DNA of 12,854 bases from Dissophora ornata. Taxonomy: Eukaryota; Mortierellomycota; Mortierellomycetes; Mortierellales; Mortierellaceae. This document shows, piece after piece, positions 1 through 8,300 of this stretch. Below the pieces are notes generated by a model, which made no database searches, had not been told where the DNA came from, and worked only from the letters and a program-made list of their open reading frames with translations. Positions within the stretch are counted from its first letter, which is position 1. Each line of letters opens with the position of its first letter. The DNA lies in NCBI GenBank assembly GCA_025201705.1, contig MU617455.1, positions 1 through 12,854 on the forward strand. Direction: 5' to 3'. The translations under genes were made by a program, and so were the position numbers.

Positions 1-25
1 TCCTATCATATACCCCCGTTAATAC

Positions 26-92
26 CAACAACAACAACAACAACTACTACTACCTACCTACTATTACTACTCTACTACTATTAATAATAATG
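26..92. repeat. CAA/CTA-type simple repeat
   Basis: Six CAA units (26-43) are followed by CTA/CTAC and TAA triplets. It is low-complexity intergenic DNA with no coding evidence on either strand. Confidence 0.8.
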
Positions 93-140
93 ACAACAAA
101 ATGTCAACTCATGAAATCATCAAATTGGATGACCAGATCA

Positions 141-165
141 GATATTGGATATTGGATATTGGATA
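141..165. repeat. 7-bp tandem repeat (GATATTG x3.6)
   Basis: Three exact copies of GATATTG (141-147, 148-154, 155-161) are followed by a partial GATA. It lies in the Med15 3' flank and has no visible function. Confidence 0.9.
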
Positions 166-279
166 GGCTGCCAGATCGGCTTATTACAGTTAATATTGAT
201 TTCTACGGTTATTATACAAAAAAAAAAAAGAATGCAAGGGAGGATTGATGACTCTTCAGAAGCGCATCATCTCGACTTT

Positions 280-635
280 TCACACCGTCTCAATCTCTTG
301 GGCCCAATCCACATAACTGGCAATAAACGCGTCCGGTTGCCCATCATCATTCCAAAGCAATTCATCTGCAATAGCCTCGTCCTTCAGTTCCCGTCGAGTA
401 CGCTTCTTCATGGGCCCTTCATCATACATATCCTTCCCAGGTCCATTCCCAACACGCTTGCCCACAAAACCCTCAAAGGTGTTGTGCAGCATAAACATCG
501 ACTCTCGTGTCACAACTTCGTCGCCAAACACTCCAGTTTCGTCAACACCTATCAGTGTCTTGTACCCCATCGTCAACAACTCAAGTGGCTCAACAGATGG
601 CTGCTGCATGCCCAATACCGTCTTGTTCGCTGCAG
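280..635 (-). other. Conserved C-terminal block of Med15
   Basis: The last roughly 115 residues stop being Q/A-rich and look folded. They include EPLELLTMGYKTLIGVDE, a basic KKRTRR segment, and an acidic, aromatic end (ELLWNDDGQPDAF). In the family the C-terminal part of Med15 anchors the subunit in the Mediator tail; assigning that role here is by position and composition. Confidence 0.55.
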
Positions 636-1776
636 CTGCAGCCACCTCCTGTATCTGTTGTAACTCCTTGATATGCGGGACCAACTCTGCAGATACAGCA
701 GCAGATGACTGTTGCTGTTGTGATATGATCTGGAGTTGGGCGGCCGCAGGAACTTGTTGCTGATGTTGTTGCAAGGCTGCAATCGTCGCAGGAGGCTGTG
801 AACCTGCACCCGCCGCGGCCGCAGCAGCGGCAGCAGCAATTGCCCCAGGAGCACTAGCAAGCACACCATTTGCAATGACGCCAAGTCCCAGTCGAGGCAT
901 CTCCTGCTGTCGATGTGGTCTGGCCAGCTCGGCTTGAATCTTGTGCAGCTGTACCTTGCAGGCAGCTATATCCTTCGAAAGCATTGCGTTGCCTGCGCCA
1001 AGAGCCTTCTGTAGAGTCTGGTAGTGTCGAAGTAAATCTTCCTTGGACATCAACTCGACCGGGAGGTTTCCAACACCGGCACTAACTACACCAGCAGCTG
1101 CCATCGCGGCAGCTTTTGCAACATTTCCTACAGCTCCAAAAGCAGCAGTTTGCTGTGAGACTTGAGGCACCTGAGGCACAAGTTGCTGGGCCAGAAGACC
1201 CTGTTGGAGAGCAAGCGACTGAGGTACCACATGCTGTTGCTGCTGTTGCTTCTGCTGTAGCTGCTGTTGCTGTTGCTTTTGCTGTAGCTGCTGATGAATA
1301 TACTGCGCCTGCATTGTGGCGTGCTGCGCTAACAAGAGCTGCGATGACGACATAGTTGCTCCAGCTGGAGCCCCTGCAACATTAGGTGCGCCCTCCTGCC
1401 CGCTTGTAGCCGATAGCGCTGACTGATCCAAAGACGTCGCATTCGATGTTGTCGCTAATGATGCTTTGCCAAGCTTTGGTGTCTCTTGCCGTCCCGGCAC
1501 AGCGTTATTCCCGATAGACCCAGCACGCTGCTGCTGTAGATTTGCGGAAGGTGTTCCTGCGTCCGGTCGAGGCGAAGCGGGGAAGTTTGTGCTAGGAGGT
1601 GAGTTGTTTGCCTTTTTGGGAGGAGGCAGTTTTAGATCCGCTGGTGTTAAACCAGGCTTGACAACTGTGCCTAGTGCTCCAGAGGCGGCAGTCGTCGTCT
1701 GCTGCTGTTGTTGCGGTTGCTGCTGAGTCTGCGCTGCGACGGCTGCTGCAACTAATGACTGCTGCTGCTGCTGAAG

Positions 1777-1874
<98 letters not shown>

Positions 1875-3876
1875 GCTGTTGCTGTTGCTGCTGTTGTTGC
1901 TGCTGTTGTTGCTGCTGAAGCTGCTGCTGCTGCTGCTGCTGAAGCTGCTGCTGCTGCTGCTGCTGTAAAGCGCCAATATTGATGTTGTTATTAACTATAC
2001 CGGCGAGTCCCGGGTTCATGCCAACATTGAGACCACTACTCAGGTTCGCTCCAGGCCCAGAGATGGGCACCATGCCAGGACCAGCGCTGGGGTTGACGCC
2101 AGCCAGTTGTCCTCCTGCGCCCACACCCACGATTTGACCCACGCCGCCTGCGACTGGTGCTGCTGCACCTGCTGGTGCTCCACTGGCGTTCGCCATTTCG
2201 GTCTTGACCCAAATGAAGTAATGCTGCAGTCGCTCCTTCAGCTTGCTAAGGTTCTCGGGTGTGATGGTATACTGGTCTTGCCTCAACGAGTCCAGCTGGT
2301 CCTGGAACATAAATTTCTATGGTTTCCCGTACAGACAATGTTGCGAATTTAGGATATTGACACATCTATCGCAAGGGAAGGGGGCGAGCATACTCACCAT
2401 CAAAATTAGGCGGATCGTGGCATCCCGATTGCCGGTCATGGCGAAAAAAACAGGCATAAGCTGGTCCAGCTTCAAGAACATTGGCATCATTTGGCTCATC
2501 TGATCCCGGACCGACTGTTTCTGTTCTGGGGTCAAGTCGGTCAGGATGCTCGGAGAAACTGTTTTCGTAACGAATGACGGTGAGATGAGTAATAAAGATA
2601 AGTATCATGGCTAACACAAACCCCCTCCCGTCTCATGAAAAAAAAACCCCTCAACGTTATTACCACCGGACATACTTCTGCTGGACTGAATTCTCGCCAC
2701 CATGGTCTGAACCGCCTCGGCTGCTTGCGCTCGAGAGGCATTCGTGATATTTCTGACAGGCGTAGGTCCCGGTGCACCGGGATTGACAAGGTTGCCTTGA
2801 CTGTAGGGCGTTTGAGCTGCGCCAGTGACTTGAAGGTTTGCATGTAATGATTCCTGACCCGCTACCGCTGCTGTTGAAGGGACATTAATGGCACCAGACA
2901 TGGCACTGCCCACATTCATCTGATTCAAGGTTCCCGAGTTAAGCTGCGCCTGTTGAGCCTGTGGCGTGTGCTGGATATTTGGCTGCTGTTGCTGCTGAAG
3001 CTGCGGTGATTGGAATAGTTGTGGATTGTGCTGTTGCTGGGGCTGCTGTTGTTGCTGTTGCTGCTGTTGTTGAAGGTGTTGCTGCTGAGCTTGCTTTTGT
3101 TGCTGTTGTTGCTGCTGCAGCAATTGAGCTTGCAACAATTGGTGTTGTTGTGTTTGTAGCTGTTGCTGCTGCTGCTGCTGTGCTTGCTGCTGGGCCTGTT
3201 GCTGCACCTGCTGAGCTTGTTGCTGGGCTTGCTGCTGGGCCTGTTGTTGCTGCTGTGCATGTTGCTGCGCATGTTGCTGTTGTTGCACCTGTTGTTGTTG
3301 TTGTTTAAGCAGCGAGAGTTGTGCCTGCGCCTGACGCTCCTGCTGGACTTTTTGGTTGTGCTGGTGAAGGAGCAAAAGCTGATCTGCGCTGTTTATTCCT
3401 GCCGCAGCCACATTGCCTTGAATGGCCCGTTGCTGTTGACCGATTTGACCAAGTTGCATCTGTCCGGTTACTTGAGGGAGAATTGAGGCAGGAAGTGCCG
3501 CCGCCGCTAGGCCCTGAGACTGAGGAGATTGTTGAAGCTGTTGTTGCAACTGTTGTTGCTGTTGTTGTTGCTGTTGTTGCTGTTGTTGTTGTTGTTGTTG
3601 TTGTTGTTGCTGCTGTTGAAGCAATTGCGCTTGATGATTGTGAAGTAGCTGTTGTTGCTGGAGGCGTTGAAGATGCTGTTGCTGCTGCTGTTGCGGAGCT
3701 TGAGGCACGGTCTGCTGCTGGTGTAGAAACGGGCTAGCTTGAGGTTTGAACATTGGCTGTTGGATTGGTACCTGCTGCTGCTGTAGGTTCTGGAATGGAG
3801 ACTGTTGTTGCGGCTGCTGTTGTTGTGGCTGCTGTTGCTGTGGCAGCTGCTGTTGCTGCTGCCCTTGCGGTACCAC

Positions 3877-3907
<31 letters not shown>

Positions 3908-4540
3908 TGTTGCTGTTGCGCCTGCAACAATCGCTGCTGCTGCTGGATGAGCTGCTGCTGTTGTAGTATTTGCTGGTTAAGCATTGGCCGCACAAGGGTG
4001 GGAGTTGCAGCCATTTGCACTTGAGACTGAGGCGACCCCACCACTGGCGATCCTCCTGCTGTTGCTGGCTGTTCCCCGATCTGGGTGCGAATCTGCAGCA
4101 GCTTTCTTGTGTAGGCTGTAACGTACTCTTTCTAGTATTCGAGGTAATTATTGATTTTTAAGGATGCGGAGCAGTTAGAGAAAAAGACCACACTGAGCGA
4201 AACAGCTGAGTACACACACATAGTACACATGGTCCAATGTGAGCCAAAAGCACGCACTTGGTCTGCTGAACGCTGAAAGGTGACATTCTCAAATGTCTTT
4301 GCTAGCTCGAGGATCTTTGCGTCGTCAATCGCCGGCGACAGTGCTTTTAGAGCTTCAGATCTATGAAGTGTGGCGGTAATTGGGATGCAAGATTCATTTG
4401 TTCAGTTCAGCTGTTAGTCAATGGGGTCCATGAGCACAAATACTCCCGGTACACAACGGGGACTGGTCGATAAAGCTGGACCTACAGTCTTGTGATGAGA
4501 AGAATACGCTCTTCATGAGGTAGGCTAGAACGCCAGTCTA

Positions 4541-4573
<33 letters not shown>

Positions 4574-4763
4574 GCTGCTGTTGCTGTTGCTGCTGAGGCA
4601 CTAGCTGCTGTTGAGGCACCTGCTGCTGAAATTGCTGTTGCTGAAGCTGTTGCTGTTGTTGTTGAAGCTGCTGCTGGAGTTGGAGCTGCTGCTGGAGCTG
4701 TTGCTGCTGTTGTTGCTGCTGCAGCTGCTGCATCTGCTGCTGGAGGCGCTGCTGGTTCTGCAT
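280..4763 (-). CDS. MED15: Mediator complex subunit 15 (Med15/Gal11), five exons
   Basis: Med15 is a tail-module subunit of the nuclear Mediator complex; its KIX domain and Q-rich regions bind transcriptional activators and relay them to RNA polymerase II. My exons, in reading order, are 4763-4486, 4360-4258, 4131-2676, 2558-2398 and 2316-280. They total 4035 nt, giving 1344 aa plus TGA (280-282). Every junction keeps frame; donors are GTAGGT, GTGCGT, GTATGT and GTGAGT, and introns are 81-126 nt, with CTAAC in introns 1 and 2. The start is supported by an in-frame TAA 18 nt upstream (4782-4784). Order: Q-tract (residues 4-73), KIX (about 76-145), very Q-rich region to about 570, conserved helical block (about 613-707), second Q-rich/low-complexity region including 33 consecutive CAA codons (814-846), and a conserved C-terminus (about 1230-1344) with a basic KKRTRR stretch that could be a nuclear signal. 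The 73-residue Q-tract before KIX is unusual, since KIX is near the extreme N-terminus in yeast Gal11. Splice sites are inferred by eye and the exact protein length is uncertain. Confidence 0.9.
1745..1965 (-). repeat. Long polyglutamine-coding block in Med15 exon 5
   Basis: The block encodes near-uninterrupted glutamine broken by a few leucines. Its core is a perfect (CAA)33 run on the coding strand at 1777-1875 (read as TTG on the plus strand). It is flanked by mixed CAG/CAA codons and Leu-punctuated CAG runs (about 1882-1965). The uninterrupted core should be prone to replication slippage, whereas the mixed-codon flanks should be more stable. Confidence 0.95.
2194..2558 (-). other. Conserved central helical block of Med15, interrupted by an intron
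   Basis: Exon 4 and the start of exon 5 together encode a non-repetitive helical segment: LTPEQKQSVRDQMSQ, LDQLMPVFFAMTG, then FMFQDQLDSLRQDQYTI and a KLKERLQHYFIWVK helix. It sits between two Q-rich deserts, as the conserved activator-binding/structural segments of fungal Gal11 do. Continuity of the helix pattern across the 2317-2397 intron supports the splice model. Confidence 0.6.
2985..3965 (-). repeat. Q-rich coding blocks of Med15 exon 3
   Basis: Several glutamine tracts with mixed CAA/CAG codons lie at about 2985-3310, 3538-3620 (with a pure stretch of nine CAA at 3583-3609) and 3770-3965. Leu, Ala, Pro and His break them up. The interrupted codon use separates them from the pure (CAA)33 of exon 5. 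Alternate-frame open stretches here read as poly-Leu, poly-Ala, poly-Val, poly-Cys, poly-Ser or poly-Asn and are shadows. Confidence 0.9.
4078..4538 (-). other. KIX domain of Med15 (split by two introns)
   Basis: Residues about 76-145 are assembled from three exons: DWRSSLPHEERILLITRL, then a helix with ILELAKTFENVTFQRS, then KEYVTAYTRKLLQIRTQI. The W..L...eR start and the final YxxxYxxKLxxIR helix are typical of the Med15 KIX fold, a three-helix bundle that binds acidic activators. The intron positions (4361-4485 and 4132-4257) follow from the need to keep this fold in frame. Confidence 0.85.
4543..4752 (-). repeat. N-terminal Q-tract of Med15
   Basis: Residues about 4-73 are almost only Gln, with Leu, Val, Met, Phe and Pro interruptions, encoded mainly by CAG. 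The plus strand therefore reads CTG here, opposite in orientation to the Q-tract that starts the neighbouring gene. Confidence 0.95.
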
Positions 4764-5372
4764 CGGGAGAGGCTTCTTCTTTTATTCAGGGCGGCCAGAG
4801 GAGGGGGACAAAGTGGGGGCACAGGGACGGCTGTGGCGTGTTGGGCGAGAGAGCGCTATTTGTACAGGCGAGCACGTTTACGAAGAAAGACGGCAATGGT
4901 CCGTGTCGTTCCTTTCTTTTCTAGCCGTGACAGATACCACGAAAAAGAGAGAGCTCTGGGGCAGCTGCGAGTGTGTCTATGGCGAGATGCGATTGTCGAC
5001 GCAAAAGAGATGGATCGATGGCAACAAACAAAGGCGGCGAATGGGTTCCCTCCCTTCCAGGCGACTGCTCTTCTTGAGTGCTCGGCTCTGCTCTCCTCTC
5101 CTCTGCTCCATTCGCTCTGTTCACGTCACGAACGATCTTTGCCATCATCCCCATTGCATCGCATTGCATCCTTTCTTGTCCTCTTCTTCCCACATTCCTC
5201 TGCTCTCCCCCATCCTTGCCCGCCATCTTGCGTCTCATCCCAACCCACCTTACTTCCCACCCTTCGAGCGGAGACGCAACCGCCGCGGCCAACTTGTGAG
5301 CAACCCCGGTTAGAAGCAAGAGTTCCGCATACAATCCAACGAGACACTGTTTCTCTCTAGCGAACAGGCACC
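4764..5372. promoter_or_regulatory. Bidirectional promoter region between MED15 and the intersectin gene
   Basis: The two ATGs diverge with 609 bp between them, so both 5' UTRs and core promoters must lie here. Next to Med15 the plus strand is G-rich (4791-4845). Next to the intersectin gene, about 5065-5260 is strongly pyrimidine-rich on the plus strand, as in many fungal promoters that lack a strong TATA box. Possible elements are an ATF/CREB-like TCACGTCA (5121-5128) and a near-perfect 10-bp direct repeat ending CATTGCATC (5151-5170). Each start codon has an in-frame stop shortly upstream (TAA 4782-4784 minus; TAG 5358-5360 plus). No TSS or TATA box could be fixed. The long open frames here are GC-rich shadows with no protein features. 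Confidence 0.7.
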
Positions 5373-8300
5373 ATGTACAACCAACAGCAACAACAACAGC
5401 AGTACCAACAGTACCAGTACCAGCAACAGCAACAGCAGCAGCAGCAGTTGCAGCAGCAGCAGTTGCAACAGCAGCAGTTGCAACAGCAACAACAACAACA
5501 ACATCAACAGCAGCAGCAGCAGCAGCAGCAGTACTACCAATCTGCAGTTGGCAACAACTTTCAATACAATGCAGGCTTTGGCCAGTCATTGATGCAGCAG
5601 CAGCAACAGTATGGCCAGATGATGCACCAACAACAGTACCAGCCTGCCCGCCCCGGCTGGGCTGTTTCCCGAGAGGAAAAGGCCCAATATGACCAAATCT
5701 TCTCTTCCTGGGACCCCGATCACTCGGGATATATCAGCGGTAAGGACGTTTTACTTTCTCGACCTATCCGTCGTGTACCGTATGCAGTTGTGCCCATAGC
5801 TGGCTGCTGATCTCTCTCTTTATTCTTTATTCCTTGTCCCTCAGGCGAGCGCGCTCTTGAGATCTTTGGGATGAGTGGCCTTCAGCAAACTGACCTCGGC
5901 CATATCTGGTAAGGGCAATGTTCATATAATTCCCTCACATTCAGTCGATGTAAACCGTCCGATGCTCACTCTTCGATTATCGACTTATTTTTGTATTTGC
6001 AAAAAAAAAAGGGCTCTTGCGGATCCCAATAACCAAGGAAAGCTCAACAAGGACGAATTTGCGGTTGCGATGCATCTTGTCTACCGAAAACTGAACGGAG
6101 GCGACATCCCAGCAGTTCTGCCTGAAGATCTTATCCCACCCTCGACACGCGACATCTCAGAAACCCTTGATTTCGTGAAAAAGTCTCTTATGACCGATAT
6201 CCCCTCCAAAGCTGGCTCCACAAACTGGGGTGCTTATGGCTCATCCGCCAGTCAATCCTCCTCAACATCCTTGTCGAAGCGCCTCAGTGTCAAGGCCCCT
6301 GATGACGTTGGCTATGTCTCGTCTGCTCGCAGAGGAAATGCCAGCCCAGCCTCATCTAGTCGCCCGTATCACTCCTCAGAGACCTCGGTCGGACGACTGC
6401 AGAAACAAATCAGCGAGCAGCGACTTATTCTGGAAGCAACTCTGTCCCAAGGCACCGGCCCATCGTCTGGAGACGACAGAGAAATTGCGGATTTGAAGGT
6501 GCAGATCAGGAACGCACAGTCAAGGCTAATGGCATCCACGAACGAAACCATTCATCGACGACTCGCCAGTGGAGGCGAAGATCTTGCGCGTCTTCGAGAG
6601 GAGCGCAGGAACATGGATCATGAAGTGGCTTCATTGCTGAGAACCGTAGCTCAGCTTGCAAACCAGGTCCGCGAGACGGACAAGGGTTTGGAGGAGTCAC
6701 GACTCGAACTGGCCAAGCTCAAGTCAGGTAGTGCCTCTGGCGGCGACGCCAACATTGTGGGAACTGGACCTGGAGGCTCCATCACAGCGGAGGACAGGAG
6801 AAAGGCAAAGATCGCACTGATGAAGGCTCAGCGCATGGCGGCTCTTACTGGAAAACCGGTCCCATCGGCTGCTCAGGCTGGAATCGACCCTGATCAGGCA
6901 GCACGCATCAGGACCGAGAGGGATGTCAGTGAACAAAACGTTGTTGAGGTCGAGACTGCAGTTCGTCGCCTCGAGGACACTATGCGGCAGATGGAGCGGG
7001 ATCTCGACATCCAAGCACGACCACTCGGGGACAGTCGAACTGATAATGACCGCCGAAAGTGGGACGAGGGTGCAGGAGTTGAGTCTGAGACTGTGCGCCG
7101 GTTTATTCAGGAGATCAGGCCTGTAACCATTCCCACAGTGCCCTCCACCCCGTCGTATCAGTCGTCGTCGTCGTATCAGTCGTCATCGTCGTATCAGTCG
7201 TCATCGTATCAGTCCTCATCGTCAGCCTCTGAGCGGCCATATGCCTCAGCAACGTCTTACAGTCGACTGAACGCTTCGTCCCCAGCTCATGCCTCACCTC
7301 CTGTTTCGTCCTCGCCTTCACTGACATCATCCCCATCCTTGGCGAGCGCCAGCCTCGTAGGCAAGACTCCAGAAGAGCGACGCGCGATCATTCGCGCTCA
7401 AGCTGAAAAGCGAATGCGCGACCGTCAAAATGAGCTGTTGGCCAAGACACACGCCAGTCGAGCGCCCAGCTCGCCTTCCCCAGCACCGGCAGTACCTGAC
7501 GTCGATGCCTATACCAGTGCAAAGTTTGAGGAGGCAGAGCGCCTGGCTAGAGAGAAGCTGCTCGCGAACGCCGAGTCGAAGCGTCGGCAAGCAGAGGAAG
7601 AGAGGCAAGCTGAGCGGGATCGGAAGGCAAACCAGGAGAAGAGTTCTCAACATGAACAAGAAAGTAGAGAACAGGCGCGCGTGGAGGAAGAACGCCGAGT
7701 GCAAAGGGAAGTTCAGGAGCAGAAGGAAGCAGCAGAGCGCAGAGTGAAGGAGCAGCAGGAGCTTTTACGTCTCGAGCGAGAGCGTGAGGAGCAAGAAGAA
7801 AAAGAGAGGAAGGAGCGGTTCGCTTTATCAACTGCAGCTGCCAAGCAGCAGCTTCAACAACAGGCACCTCCTACCCCTCCTGCAGCCCCTGCTCCTGTTG
7901 CAGCGCCGGTCAAAAAAGAGCCGATCCGCATCACGCTCGACTCGAACCCGTTCGCGAAGCACCGCAAGTCGATCGCGTCCTCTGATGACGACTGGGACAC
8001 AACTAGCCCTGTTGGCGCTTCATCTCCAGTTGCCGCTGCTCCAATCACCAATCTTGCATCGAGCTCCAACAACCCATTCTTCAAAATGATGTCTTCCAAT
8101 ACTGTCTCTCAGCAGACCAATTCCTCACACACCAAGGACTCGTCCGATGGGTGGGATGTTGTGGAGAAGGTGGACTTTGACCAGATTTCTCAAAAGATGT
8201 TCTCGACCCCTGCAGCAAAGACAGAGTTCGCACCCCCCGCTCCTCCTGCGGATGTGCTGACGCCATCTGCCAATGCCCCCCCTCCACCACCCATGCCCCC

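Larger units (their letters stand above)
1..279. other. 3' flank of Med15 gene, no gene seen
   Basis: This stretch lies downstream of the Med15 stop codon. It holds trinucleotide-type low-complexity DNA (26-92), a short 7-bp tandem repeat (141-165) and an A-run at about 219-229, which reads as T-rich DNA on the gene strand. No canonical AATAAA was seen on the minus strand; TA-rich sequence around 185-218 could serve as a fungal 3'-end element, but that is a guess. The plus-strand open frame here has no recognisable protein features and overlaps the Med15 C-terminus antisense. Confidence 0.6.

Noticed and set aside
1674..1982. Plus-strand and alternate-frame poly-Val, poly-Leu, poly-Asn and poly-Ser open frames in the Med15 Q-region
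   Set aside because: Triplet repeats open all frames. Only the Gln frame connects to KIX and the conserved blocks through valid splice sites.
4543..4752. CRISPR-like or transposon terminal repeat interpretation of regular CTG/CAG arrays
   Set aside because: There is no repeat-spacer structure, no target-site duplication and no transposase; the arrays are in-frame glutamine codons.
4611..5360. Long plus-strand open frame (249 codons) over the Med15 first exon and promoter
   Set aside because: It begins as a poly-Leu antisense shadow of Med15's Q-tract, then reads through GC- and CT-rich promoter DNA with no domain pattern. The real start at 5373 has an in-frame stop just upstream.
5296..5360. 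Possible 5'-UTR intron (GTGAGC to TTTCTCTCTAG) before the scaffold ATG
   Set aside because: Donor, pyrimidine tract and acceptor look plausible and the size would be 65 nt, but no good branch point or transcript evidence supports it, and the coding sequence would not change.
4921..5589. Minus-strand open frame (222 codons) across the promoter and scaffold exon 1
   Set aside because: Its Ala/Val/Thr-rich part is the antisense reading of the scaffold Q-tract, and the remainder is Arg/Gly-rich promoter sequence without motifs.
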